Below are positions 24,285 through 35,331 of a stretch of DNA of 64,000 nucleotides, piece after piece (position 1 is the stretch's first letter; every line of letters starts with the position of its first letter). This DNA comes from Scleromitrula shiraiana. Lineage: Eukaryota > Ascomycota > Leotiomycetes > Helotiales > Sclerotiniaceae. The notes under the pieces are model-generated. The model was not told where the DNA came from, ran no database searches, and worked only from the letters and a program-made list of their open reading frames with translations. Location: the NCBI GenBank assembly GCA_028455995.1, contig JABELC010000001.1, forward strand, positions 2,468,501-2,532,500, written 5' to 3'. Both the position numbers and the translations under genes were made by a program.

Positions 24285-24695
24285 TCAAACAGAAAAGGGG
24301 TCTGGCTTCCGAATCTGACCCTCCTCATTCTTTAGTTCATACGGATACTGTCTATACTCCGACCCCAGCGAAGCTCTCTTAACAATAGGCACCGAAATCT
24401 CCAACTCACTATCCAAACTATTACTCGAGCGACTCGAATGGTGCGTATGAACTTTATCTTTTATTCCCTGCAATTCTTCGGAAACAAGAATTTGGAAATT
24501 AGAATCGCTTTTCTTTTCATCTTTGAGATTCTGGTTTCCTAGCGAGGACTCGAAATATGTGGATGATCGTTTAGTTACTCGTTTGCGGTATAGATAGTAT
24601 GCATATCCTAGAACTCCACCAAGGACAGCTAGACCGGCTACAGATCCTCCTATTGCGGCACCGGTTGAACTCGAGTTTGAATTGTCGGTTTGCTT
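24285..24695 (-). CDS. C-terminal exon of a single-pass membrane protein
   Basis: A 136-codon open frame begins right after a CGTAG acceptor-like site and ends at a TGA (24287-24285). It reads SNSSSTGAAIGG, a membrane segment (GSVAGLAVLGGVLGYAYYLY), the positive stop-transfer RKRVTKR, and a hydrophilic tail ending RKPDPFSV. This layout (Ser-rich stalk, one membrane span, cytoplasmic tail) is common in fungal surface sensors and mucin-like proteins. The same frame continues upstream through a Ser-Gln/Asn-Gln repeat stalk to about 25000, but a TAG separates the two parts at 24697-24699. Either an intron ends at that TAG or the gene is interrupted. I could not find a convincing N-terminal domain or start codon, so the gene is incomplete in my model. 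No function is claimed. Confidence 0.5.
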   Translation of the reverse strand, partial: KQTDNSNSSSTGAAIGGSVAGLAVLGGVLGYAYYLYRKRVTKRSSTYFESSLGNQNLKDEKKSDSNFQILVSEELQGIKDKVHTHHSSRSSNSLDSELEISVPIVKRASLGSEYRQYPYELKNEEGQIRKPDPFSV

Positions 24696-25000
24696 CTACG
24701 ATTGATTCTGGTTCTGGTTCTGGTTCTGGTTCTGACTCTGACTCTGACTCTGACTCTGACTCTGACTCTGACTCTGACTCTGACTCTGACTTTGCGTCTG
24801 ACTTTGACTATTTTGACATTGACTAGAGCTTGAAGTCTCTGCTCTTGCGGCACTTGATGATATCAGGGATTGACCATGACCTTGACCTTTACTATTCTGA
24901 TTCCGGAATATACTCGTCCATTGACCAAAAACAGAATTTCTGATGAGCTGCTTGAGAAGTCTCTTGAGCCGATGAGATCGCGACTTGTAAACACGCGTGC
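24696..25000 (-). other. Probable Ser/Gln-rich stalk-coding region with microsatellite
   Basis: In the same frame as the membrane exon, this stretch reads GQGHGQSLISSSAARAETSS, then alternating SQ and NQ dipeptides encoded by AGTCAG and AACCAG repeats, ending in a TAG. It may be exonic, partly intronic, or decayed. Confidence 0.35.
24706..24791. repeat. Hexanucleotide microsatellite (CTGGTT)n(CTGACT)n
   Basis: About four CTGGTT units run into about ten CTGACT units. On the minus strand they encode Asn-Gln and Ser-Gln dipeptides. Confidence 0.95.
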
Positions 25001-26308
25001 AAGAACTCAGTATCTAATCTCTCATATCTCAAATCCCTATAAACTTATCAAGGTCCAATGAAACATATACAGTAGAATAAGAGATCACAGTACTGCGCGA
25101 ACGAAGCAAGGAAATCCAAACATCGCTCAAACAACAACAAATCCATCCACTCATCAAAAGAAAGATAGATATGATACCGTAAAGCAGACACGCAACAACG
25201 CGCAACAAAACGCGCAACTTCATCACACATATAGTATAGTACATAACCAGAACATCCCTACAGCAGTACAACTCCAGCAAACGGCATAAAGAACCACCAA
25301 TCCAACGCATCGCATCCTAGTGCATAAACCCACCCTCCGCAACGATCGACCCGAGGAGATCCAATCTAGGTAAGTTCCATACATTGAAGTTCTTCCTCTG
25401 CTCATGCCATACTTCTGACATAGAGTCGTCGGTTTCACTTACGACAGCTTGAAGTAATACTACCTCCAATTCTCTCTTTCTATTCCACACCCGATCGGTT
25501 TAATTTCGAATCCGAATCGGAAATGAGAAGAGGAAAGGAGAAGAGAAATAGATTAATTAATATCTTAACTTTCATCGATTCATCCTTAGATAATGCGTAT
25601 GCTCTAGCTCTGTATTGTATGTAGAACTCAGATTCTCTGTATATAGATAGATAGATAGAGAATTAAAGTAGTCCTGCGCATCAGTAATTCGTTATCCAAT
25701 CAATTCTCAAATCAATGGGAATACTTTGATTTTTTTAAAAAATAATATGAAGATGCAATATAAGTCTTTTGCTTCAACTTCTCCATATATTGATCCGTGC
25801 ATGTTGTGGCTGAACTGTGGCTGACACATCTGATCAACCACATGGGGAAGATATGATAGCTTCTAATTTCCACTCCGACGTGCAATTGACAATGCAATGT
25901 TCTCTGTAGAATAGAGCATATCAAATATCGATGGAATGAAGCGATCTCCTCATCTCCCCGTAAGTACTAACTAACAAGTATGCCTTAGTCCCCAAAACCC
26001 GCCAAATGATTGCAGGAACAATTCACAGATTTACATCATATCAAATGCACAGCCAACAAAGACAAGTATCCGCATTCATCGCTCTGAAAGCAGCGTGTTT
26101 GTTTTGTTCTCGAGACAAAAAAACCCCTCTGCTTTATCTATCCAGTATTTAACATCAAACGATCATGAATTCAATTCAATCCCTTTGTTAACACACCTAC
26201 TATACTATGTAAACAAGCCCACACACAAGCAGTTTCTTCCTAATTATAACTATAATCTAAACAGCTTGCTTTGCTTAACTAGAGAGAGAAGTTTATCTAA
26301 TATCCGCA
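25001..26308. other. Region without a resolved gene
   Basis: The first half probably holds unresolved 5' exons of the minus-strand membrane protein. One open minus-strand frame from 25499 to 25317 reads like coding sequence (SETDDSMSEVWHEQRKNFN). The second half is the AT-rich leader of the next plus-strand gene, with an ATAG run near 25643-25660. Confidence 0.4.
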
Positions 26309-27493
26309 ATGGCCACCTCACCACGTAAATCCGTACGAGTCGAGACGCCCGAGGAAACCAGTGGACGCACTAAATGGAAGCCAGAGGAAAGGCCTGTAGA
26401 TCGTCGCGCATCAGCTATAGCATCAGAAAAGCGAGATGTGGAGTTCGGAACTCGACCAGTAAGGGAGGGAATGGTATCAGCCTCACAATCCGAGTTTGAT
26501 CCGAATTCTCCTCGTCATCGACGAACGAAATTTTTTATGAGGCATGGTCGCGAAGAGGAGGGAGTCTTGAGTGAAATTTGGCGCGAACATGGTTGGAAAT
26601 CTCTGTTGTATTTCCTGGTACCAATTGTCATTGGCTATTTCGTCGTTGTGCCTAGCTTGAAGGCAAGAGCGGGGTTGGAAGATGAAAATGGTGATGTCAT
26701 TATTGACATCATCAAAGACTTGCACACGATTGCCCATGTCAGTGACACCGACGGTGCGAATTTAGCTGATCATGTCGAGTTTGGTAGAGCTGCAGAACCA
26801 GTCCTAAGCATCCATCGAGATGTTCGGGGTGGTGAAAACCACCCTATTCATTCCAAGATCGACGCATTTGTGTCAAGAAGTCGTGAAGTAGATCGTTCCT
26901 TCAGGTCTTTTATGGCACAACGCCTGGAAACAATTTCTGATGTGACCGGTCGTCTACTCGCTTTTGAAGACCAGCTAGCAGATGCTGATCAATATCCCAA
27001 TGTCGTAGGCGGATATAACATATTTGCAATGCAGGAGTTTCCCGAAATCCCAGAGCGACTCTTAACAGAAGGAAACATCTTGCTTTGCCAACTTGGAGAC
27101 AAGAAAGGTGGACATTGCCCCTTGGGACCCAGTCTTTCCGAAATTCATGATGATTTAGAGAAGATGCTCAAGACCGAATTGCCAGCGCTACCCAAATCTA
27201 AGCTCTTCAGTGATTATCACGCTACGAAAAGCAAAGCAGCCAAAATCGTCAAAGAAACGCGTCAGGTATGGGGAAAAACATTAAAAAACATCGAGTCGTC
27301 CCAAAGAAAGTATAATCTTGATGCTCCGGCAGGGAAAATTCCCAGCATCCAACAAGAAATTAAAACGCTTAAGGAGAAATTGGTAACAGGAGTCGACTCA
27401 CAGAGATCAAAGCATATCGATTTGATAAGAAAATTTCCCGGTAACATTATTGCTTTGGCACGGAAAGGTGCAAAAGCTACCTTCTCAAGTTAA
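26309..27493 (+). CDS. Predicted single-pass membrane protein of unknown function
   Basis: An intronless frame of 394 residues with an ATG in good context (CGCAATGGCC). Residues 1-95 are hydrophilic, Arg/Glu/Ser-rich and likely disordered. A hydrophobic span follows (SLLYFLVPIVIGYFVVVPSL, about 97-116). The rest is mostly helical: an acidic start (LEDENGDVIIDIIKDLHTI), FVSRSREVDRSFRSFMAQRLE, and a Lys-rich coiled-coil-like end (IQQEIKTLKEKLVTGV). There is one cysteine pair region, LLCQLGDKKGGHCPLG. With the basic N-terminus and central anchor it could be an organelle or nuclear-envelope protein, but I recognise no named domain. The reading frame has no interruptions and its composition is protein-like, so it is very likely a real gene. 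Confidence 0.72.
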   Translation: MATSPRKSVRVETPEETSGRTKWKPEERPVDRRASAIASEKRDVEFGTRPVREGMVSASQSEFDPNSPRHRRTKFFMRHGREEEGVLSEIWREHGWKSLLYFLVPIVIGYFVVVPSLKARAGLEDENGDVIIDIIKDLHTIAHVSDTDGANLADHVEFGRAAEPVLSIHRDVRGGENHPIHSKIDAFVSRSREVDRSFRSFMAQRLETISDVTGRLLAFEDQLADADQYPNVVGGYNIFAMQEFPEIPERLLTEGNILLCQLGDKKGGHCPLGPSLSEIHDDLEKMLKTELPALPKSKLFSDYHATKSKAAKIVKETRQVWGKTLKNIESSQRKYNLDAPAGKIPSIQQEIKTLKEKLVTGVDSQRSKHIDLIRKFPGNIIALARKGAKATFSS

Positions 27494-29502
27494 AAGCCAT
27501 ATGGCATAGTTATTTTGTTATATCTGAGTTTCCACACCTTGGCGTTTGGGTCCCTTATACTACTCATAATTGAAGGTGTTTTTTGTATCCATCCACATTG
27601 TGTCGGATTAGTATTTACCTACCGGGGAGATATGTATGTAATAAATACAAATCAAATGAGCCTACGCTCTATCTACCTTATCACCTTCAATTAGCAGTTA
27701 CTACCTGCAATGTGAAGAATATAATAGGCAATTAATATCTTGTTCTTAACACATATTAATACAAGTAGAGAAGTAAATGAAAAAGCTTAACAACTTCGGT
27801 TTAGGTGGGAAGTTGACTCGATACCAGAATCAAATCAATGTAAACTTAGCCATCAGTTGCAATAGCGAGAGTGGGTTGGTTAACGTTACATCGATCTATC
27901 GGAGCGAACCGAAGGGCCTCTATACAAATTTGGCGATTTCTCAAAGATATTGATAAGTGGCTTGAACGAAAGATCGAGGAAGGATGATCGCCTAGATGTA
28001 TGTAATTGCGATTGTAAAGATCAGGTGTGACAATGATTTCTCTGCGGCGAAAGAAAGCAGCCCAGCCCTGCACTGCGTCCAAGTATGGTATGATCAAGGC
28101 TCGGTTCGTGTGGGGGAGGGAATATAAGGTTCAGCCATACTGAACCCCGGATTATTTCACCAAGATGACGTGACAGTCGAAAGTCTGTGCATCATTCAAT
28201 TGGAGAGAGAGATACGAGTATGGGAAACCAAATGTGGACATCTGACTTCACCATTGTAGCTCTATTGGGTGATCCTCATTGATGTTATCTTATCTCGCAG
28301 TTCTCAAATGGGTAAGAGGCGAGAGAGACGGTCAACGCAGATTGCGAAATCGAGTTCGTCTGTCTAATCTGGTTTACTGGTAGGTTGGGAATCTTGGCAA
28401 TTTTGTTTGCTGGTTGGAAATGTTGGTGTGATTGTGGCAGCCTCTTGATGCTATATACTGTATCTCGAAGGGATTCCAATTCAGCCGGAAATAACTGATG
28501 GCTTGTATGGGATTTCGGAAATGCATCAATTCCTGTGAAGTAATAGAAATGAATTTTTTTTTAATGGGACGAGAGGAAGAGGGAAAAAGAGATATAAAAA
28601 GTGGTGAAATGATTTCGGTTTACGTAATGTGGATATGATTTTGAGAAGCTAAATTGATTGGACAAAATTAAGAATAATCTATAAAATTGATTGGACAAAA
28701 TTAATAATAATCTATAAAATCGATAAAATCGAAAGACAGCATCAATGATATCAGCCTCGAATGGTGGGCCAAGACGGATTATTATGTAGAGTGTACTAGG
28801 GTATTGATTGACACGAGGTGGTACAAACATCCATGATTCTAAATTCTAAACGCTCCAAAGGATGAACACACATCAAGACATACATAAATAATAATGACCT
28901 TTTGAAATCGTAGCCGTAGTCGTAATCGTAGTCGTAGTCTAGGCTTCTAGGTGTAATAAGAATCTGTAAGATATGGAGAGGAATGAATAATAACTTATAA
29001 GTAATTTTCGTAAGGGGTGCTCGAACGGGTTGAACCAAATGTTTATAATAATAATAATAAAACTATATACCTCTACTTTCGTACTTCCATAGTATCCATA
29101 CTATTACTCAATGCCGACATCTATTCCGTACCTCCCAAACCACCTTTGGATTTATATTTGCTAATTATTATAAGTTTAGTCCCATTAGAGCATTTCTTTT
29201 TTCTCTTTCAGGTTTTTTTTTTTTTTTTTCATGTTCACGCGGTCTAATGGAGAATCGGAATTTTTCATCTTTAGAACCTTTTCGAATTCATGGTTCACTA
29301 TTATTGGATACTGGTAATGTATGATTGTATTTGGACCATACATATTGATGATTGATTTTCCCTTATCTCTCCTACAATATGTACTATGTACCTACTACCT
29401 AGTCGTCGATATAAAAATAAAAAACTTTTTATACTTTTTATACTTTGTACTAATGATATGATCATACTCAATTATGTTTTCCCTGCAATTTTCTAATCTA
29501 TC

Positions 29503-29636
29503 CACTATTTATCTACTATTTATCTACTATCTATCTATTATTTATCTATTATTTATCTACTATTTATCTACTATTTATCTACTATCTATCTATATCTATC
29601 TACTATCTATCTACTATCTATCTACTATCTATCAAG
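29503..29636. repeat. TATCTACTAT-type tandem repeat
   Basis: About 130 bp of imperfect units of the form CTATTTATCTA / CTATCTATCTA. Confidence 0.9.
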
Positions 29637-29742
29637 GTAGCTAACCAACAATAAATACGAGATTAATACGGAAAACCTTTCAGTTGAATTAAAAGTCATT
29701 CATTAATCATTTAAAGGGAAAATCAAGCTGTGGTACGTACTA

Positions 29743-29766
29743 CTGACTGACTGACTGACTGACTGA
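29743..29766. repeat. (GACT)n microsatellite
   Basis: About six copies of GACT. Confidence 0.95.
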
Positions 29767-29813
29767 TAACTTAAAGACATAACACCATATTCCTACATAC
29801 ATAGTAGGTATTA

Positions 29814-29870
29814 TATTATATCATATCATATCATATAATATCATATCATATCATATCATATCATATAATA
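29814..29870. repeat. ATCAT/ATAAT pentamer repeat
   Basis: About eleven units of TATCA with occasional TATAA. Confidence 0.95.
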
Positions 29871-31078
29871 AAAAGATTAGAATCTGGTGAAACATATACT
29901 GTATACTCATAAAAGGTTGTGCACGTGGATCGAGTCATAAATAAAGGAATTCTAACCCCTCTTTCCCAAGATTCCTTTCTCTTTGGAGATTTCCAAAAGA
30001 TTATCAGATCTTACAAGATTTCAATTTATTGTTAACCAAGAAAGGTAATTTATACATATAATTTATACATATAATTTTTCTTTATTTTCCTTCTCACTCT
30101 AATCATACTATTGTATATATCAAATTTCTCACATCATATAATATAACATCATATCAATTACCTAGGTAATCTTCGAATTAATAAACATTTTCTATCTCTT
30201 TCAAGTATCTATCTGCATCCTCACTTTTATTATTACTCACTCCTATCTCTTTCCAACACTACCATCCCTCTTCCTAAACTCTTACCTTCCTCTATTCTAT
30301 CTACCTACCTACATATACTCTACATATACACACATAGACCTACATACCTACCTCATAATCTATGATACCGAGATGAACTTTTCATCCTCATAATTATTTA
30401 ATATCATTCTAATAAATTCATGCATTTCGTTCCAAATTAGGATCGGTCAAATTTATCATTATATTGCTTAAAAACGACATAGTAGTAGTTACCATACAGT
30501 AACCTAGGTAAAATTCACCGCCTTAAAATACTCGGAAACTCTATACAAAATAACCCGATTGGATTAAAATTTCATTATCAATACAATCTCACCCCAACTC
30601 ACCCTTAACTCACCCTAACTCACCCAACCTGGGATAACACGATATCGCATCGCATACATTCATTCATACATTCATACATCCATACATTCATATACTCATA
30701 CACTCATATTCATCCCATCTTTGATAAACTTTGCGTTGTTTAAACCGGTCATTCGCAACAAAAAAAAAATCGTGGGGTTGAGAGGAGCTGAGTCTACAAT
30801 TAATACAGTTACTACAATTACCACAGTTACTACAGTTACTAATCAGTTGATAAGTCGGTTGGTAGTTGGAACACTTTCTATTGATGTGAGGAGAATAATC
30901 TCGAACTTTTCTTTCTCACAGGGACTTGGCATAAAGTGATTGACGTATGATACATATTGTATTCCCCCATATACTTACCTCACTTATTATTATTAGTACT
31001 TAGGTACTTATTATTATATTAGTATTGGGTACTCAATTACTATATCCATTTCAAAAAATAATAATATCCATATCAATA

Positions 31079-31212
31079 TCCACCCCATCCACCCCATCCA
31101 CCCATACAACCATCCAACCATCCAACCATTCAACCATCCAACCATCCAACCATTCAACCATCCAACTATCCAACTATCCAACCATCTCCAACCATCTCCA
31201 ACTATCCACCCA
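31079..31212. repeat. CCAACCAT-type minisatellite
   Basis: About 15 imperfect units of CAACCATC / CAACCATT / CAACTATC, flanked by CCACCCCATC units. Confidence 0.93.
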
Positions 31213-31693
31213 TTCACCCATACGATTTATTATTATTCGAAGCACTAATAAAATAATAAAATATTATTCCACACGGGAATCTAAAGTCATCCCCTGGTTG
31301 TCTTACATTAAAAGGGTTGATTCGTCGACATTTTACAAACCGTATCTAAAGGAAGCTTTCTCCACGTTTTTTTTTTTCTTCGGATCGATTATCGATTACT
31401 AGGGTATTTTTTTCTGGGTTCATTTAAATATCCGATAATTTTCTCACAAGTCGCAGTAGTAGAACTGAAACTGATCTGATCTGAACTATTGTGAGAATTT
31501 ATTATTATAATAAAATCAACAATTACAGAACGACAAATCTACAACCTTGAAATAACATATTACCTACATATTAGGTAGTTAAACACAACACAACACAACA
31601 CATCAACTGAAATCTGGAACCTTGGAAATAAATACATTTGATTTTTTGAAGTTATTCAAGTTGAAGACTACTAGGTAGTAGCTACTATCATCA

Positions 31694-33088
31694 ATGCCCT
31701 CAGCTACACCGAGGTCCGCCCTCGCCTTCAGACCACGAGCTTCCGAACCACAACCACCGCGAAATCTTAAGCATTCTCCTTGTACATCATATCCAGAATC
31801 TTCGCCTCTTGATAATTTTTCTACAATTTACAATTCTTCGAATAATCATTCAGATCGTCCTGCCAAACGTCCCATGACCACTCCATCTAAGACCATTGCT
31901 GTCGTCAATTCATCGGGACGACAAGCCGCATCTTTTATTCGTGTTGCCAGTGCAGTGGGTTATCATGTACGAGCTCAACTACGGAATCTTGATGGCATTG
32001 TTGCCAACGAGATTCAATCTCTACCAAACGTCACCGTTTTGGTAGGCGACCTGTACATATCACCCTCTGCGTCATCATCACCAACTTTGGATCCGCAATC
32101 TACTAAATTAAATGAAAAGCTCATCAAAGAGTTATTTCACGGAGCTCAACTGGCATTCATCAATACTACATTCTGGGGTGATGAGTTTGCCATTGGATGT
32201 GCTCTAGCAAATGCCGCTGCAGAAGTTGGAATAGAGCATTACATATATTCATCCATGCCCAATCACTCTGTCTTTTCTGCTTCCTGGCCATCTCTCCCAC
32301 TTTGGTCTGATAAGTATTCAGTTGAAACTTACATTCAAAAGAATATTCCTTCCCTCCGAACGACATTTCTTTATACGGGAATTTACAACAATAATTTCAC
32401 CTCATTACCATACCCATTATTCTGCATGGCTCTTCAACCCGATGGTTCATTTGAATGGCAAGCTCCATTTCATCCAGATGTACCTTTACCATGGCTGGAT
32501 GCTGAACATGATGTTGGCCCTGCAGTTCTTCAGCTATTCAAAGATGGACCACCTTCATCTTCTTCGCCTCCTCGACGTATTCCACTTGCTTTCGAACTTC
32601 TTTCTCCCAAGCAAGCCTGTGCCGCTTTTGCACGTGGTGTGGGACGACCAGTGCGATATAAGCACAACCCTAAAATTGAAATCAAGGTTAAGATCCCTAA
32701 AGGCTACAAAGACCAATTAGTTGCATTGGAACAGATGTATGCCTTAGGTGAACAGGATGGAAGACGACAGCCACCGTACTTTGCTGAACAGGAGTTGGAA
32801 AAGCGAGTTCCTTTAGAAGCACTGCAGTTGTGGGAAGGCTACAGAGGATTGGAAGAATACGCCAGAGAAGTCTTCCCATTAGAGGAGGCTGCAAATGGCT
32901 TGACTTGGATGGCGGAAGATAATGAAACAGAACATGAGCCGATTTCCAGTACCAATGGCACGGTAGAGAATGGTTTTGATGACGAAGGGGACGATGATTA
33001 TGATGATGATGGATTAGTAATAGGAGGTGGTCTCGGTACTCCAGGAGAGAGTACACCGGCAAGAAAAGAGGAGACTTGGCTTGCATAG
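31694..33088 (+). CDS. nmrA: Nitrogen metabolite repression regulator NmrA
   Basis: An intronless frame of 464 residues. The core opens with a Rossmann-type dinucleotide-binding turn, KTIAVVNSSGRQAASFIRVA (about residue 66), then GYHVRAQLRNLDG, the family motif AQLAFINTTFWGDE, GIEHYIYSSMPNHS, YTGIYNNNFTSLPYP and WLDAEHDVGPAV. These match NmrA/Nmr1, which binds NAD(P) and holds the GATA factor AreA/NIT2 inactive when good nitrogen sources are present. Two parts lie outside the usual core: about 60 N-terminal Pro/Ser-rich residues and a C-terminal acidic tail (DDEGDDDYDDDG). A second in-frame ATG at 31874 (residue 61) would give a protein closer to the classical length. The gene sits alone, with over 4 kb free upstream and 2 kb downstream. 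Confidence 0.92.
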   Translation: MPSATPRSALAFRPRASEPQPPRNLKHSPCTSYPESSPLDNFSTIYNSSNNHSDRPAKRPMTTPSKTIAVVNSSGRQAASFIRVASAVGYHVRAQLRNLDGIVANEIQSLPNVTVLVGDLYISPSASSSPTLDPQSTKLNEKLIKELFHGAQLAFINTTFWGDEFAIGCALANAAAEVGIEHYIYSSMPNHSVFSASWPSLPLWSDKYSVETYIQKNIPSLRTTFLYTGIYNNNFTSLPYPLFCMALQPDGSFEWQAPFHPDVPLPWLDAEHDVGPAVLQLFKDGPPSSSSPPRRIPLAFELLSPKQACAAFARGVGRPVRYKHNPKIEIKVKIPKGYKDQLVALEQMYALGEQDGRRQPPYFAEQELEKRVPLEALQLWEGYRGLEEYAREVFPLEEAANGLTWMAEDNETEHEPISSTNGTVENGFDDEGDDDYDDDGLVIGGGLGTPGESTPARKEETWLA

Positions 33089-33962
33089 TACTATTTCTCA
33101 AGCATGAAATTTACAAATGCAGGTCGAGTCGCATTATTTTTGCTGCATATTATATCAAATCTCTTCAACAAATTTTATTATGACTTCACGAAAGCAGCGG
33201 CATTGGAAAAGTTTCGATATCTATGGAATGCACGATTTAGAAGGAGCATTTTCATACAAATAGTATCAGAAAAGGGAAAAGAAAAAGAAAATCAAAAGGG
33301 GTCAATTTACGACGATGAAAAGAATTCACATATTTACGACGAAAATTTTCGAGAAAATGATTTAGGGCTTTTTAGCATGGATGGATGGTGGGCATATAAT
33401 GGTGCAATTTGGTTTCTTCCAATTGGCGTTGTTAGGTGGATTGAACCGGATCGGATTGGATCGGACCGGTTTGAACAACATAAATAAGCTTCTTTAAAGT
33501 TCTCATTATATTTGCAGGTCTGGGAAAGAGAATTTTGAGGATTGGATTTGATAGGATAGGTAGGATAGCATTGGATGGGATGGGATTGGATTTGATTGGA
33601 TTGGGAGATTCTATAGCATGTATTGCAGTGAAGAGCTCAATGCATACATATATGGGATGGAGAAGAGCGGAGAGGAAAGGAAAGGAAGGGAAAGAAAGGT
33701 GCTAGCTATCAAGTTTGCGATTTGGGCCTAGACAAAAAAAAATACATAGGTGGTAATGAAATGGAATGAAATGGAATGGAATGGAATGGATATCTCTGCT
33801 CTGCAGGTTAAAAAAGCTACTTGACTTCCTGATCTCTACCTTGCGTATGTTCCTCTATCAGATGACCGTCCATCTAGAGATTCCCATTTTCTTGTTCTAT
33901 CTTCTATCTTCTACTTTCACTTTCATTTTATTACTATACATCATATCTCATCCTATTTCATT

Positions 33963-33990
33963 ATATCATATCATATCATATCATATCATA
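33963..33990. repeat. (TATCA)n microsatellite
   Basis: Five to six copies of the TATCA unit, the same motif as at 29814-29870. Confidence 0.93.
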
Positions 33991-34267
33991 CATATTAAAC
34001 CACAAACCACAAACACCAAACCCCACCCTTCGTTTACTCTTCCCCCCCCCCCTCTCCCCACACACATATACACATCCATCTCCATCCCTAACATAGCATA
34101 TATATATATATATAACACAACTATTCCACTCCCACGCCCACTCCCAATCCGAATCCAGAGATCTAAAATCTATTAAACATATCATAATAATCATTTCCTA
34201 TCTATTCACTGACATCTAGATATACAATGATTGTATTATCCGGGCATAGTGATGCGGGTTCGATGTT

Positions 34268-34338
34268 GTTTTATTTTTATTTTTATTTTTATTTTTATTT
34301 TTATTTTTATTTTTATTTTTTTATTTTTTTATTTTTTT
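34268..34338. repeat. (TTTTTA)n microsatellite
   Basis: About eleven units of A plus five T, followed by a G run. Confidence 0.95.
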
Positions 34339-34415
34339 GGGGGGGGGATATTGGGGATATTGGTGTTGGGGATATGATAGGATAGGATAGGAAAGAGGGT
34401 GATGGGAATTATATA

Positions 34416-34465
34416 TTTATTTACCTATTTACCTATTTACCTATTTATCTATTTATCTATTTACA
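34416..34465. repeat. CTATTTAC/CTATTTAT repeat
   Basis: About six octamer units. Confidence 0.92.
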
Positions 34466-34522
34466 TATAAATACTACAAGTATCTAATAAAGTAATTTAT
34501 TAGCTGAACGATTAGTCGATAA

Positions 34523-34574
34523 GTCAATAAATCAATAAATCAATAAATCAATAAATCAATAAATCCATAAATCC
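34523..34574. repeat. AATCAATA octamer repeat
   Basis: About six units of AATCAATA, the last ones changed to AATCCATA. Confidence 0.92.
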
Positions 34575-34799
34575 ATCACCATACCAACAAGAAATAATAA
34601 ATAAAAAAGATCGATCGATCTATAAGAACGAACGAACGAAAAAAAGAAGACTTACTCCTATACAATACAATACAATACGAAACAATGCATACCAAATATC
34701 AAATATCTAATATCGACCAAATAACCAACTCACGACGGACCCGACTTGGTTTCTTGCTGTACTGGTACTAGTTGGTCGTATGTATAGGATATGTTGTGT

Positions 34800-34800
<1 letters not shown>

Positions 34801-34838
<38 letters not shown>
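34801..34838. repeat. (TTGA)n microsatellite
   Basis: About nine units of TTGA with one TTGG. Confidence 0.95.
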
Positions 34839-35181
34839 ATATATATATACCTGCGATTGAGTTGAGGATGTGTATGTATGTATGTATAGTTAATTAAATA
34901 AATAATGAATATTATCAGACAGGAATTCGAAACAGAGCGGAATTTAAGAATATAGATATGTAGATGTTTTCAAGGAAGGTTGATTGAGTGTATGTATGTT
35001 GAGAGGAAGGATGATATGATATGATATGATATGTGTTGTTACCGTGGTAGAAATTACGTTTCAATGGAGGTTGGTTGGTATGAGATAGTGATGTATGGAT
35101 GAGATGAGGTAAGTAGCGATTTTTTTTTTTTGATATATTATATATATAAGTGAGAAGATAAAATATTGAAAATAATTGGTA

Positions 35182-35237
35182 TATCCATCCATCCATCCAC
35201 CCATCCATCCACCCATCAGTCAGTCAGTCAGTCAGTC
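35182..35237. repeat. (ATCC)n followed by (CAGT)n
   Basis: ATCC/ACCC units run directly into five CAGT units, about 95 bp past the stop codon of the downstream minus-strand gene. Confidence 0.93.
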
Positions 35238-35331
35238 CTATCATAAATTCGTCCATCATAAGAAACGCCATAATCAATCCATACCATACCATTCCATCGC
35301 AAGCCCAACTCCCCAAAAATAATCACACCAA

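Larger units (their letters stand above)
27494..31693. other. 4.2-kb gene-free region upstream of nmrA, dense in microsatellites
   Basis: I find no convincing coding frame here. It contains many unrelated short tandem repeats (TATC-type, GACT, ATCAT, ATTCATAC, CCAACCAT, CCCTAACTCA-like), poly-T runs and AT-rich stretches. The region directly before nmrA probably carries a long promoter and 5' leader. HGATAR motifs occur at 30722-30727 and 30848-30853. Confidence 0.65.
33089..35331. other. Gene-free, repeat-dense region downstream of nmrA
   Basis: This holds at least eight different short tandem repeats in 2.2 kb. A 127-codon open frame at 33104-33487, starting 15 bases after the nmrA stop, is probably 3' UTR; it has no recognisable motif. 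Confidence 0.6.

Noticed and set aside
29503..29636. Possible CRISPR-like direct repeats
   Set aside because: Units are contiguous with no unique spacers; it is a simple tandem repeat in a eukaryotic genome.
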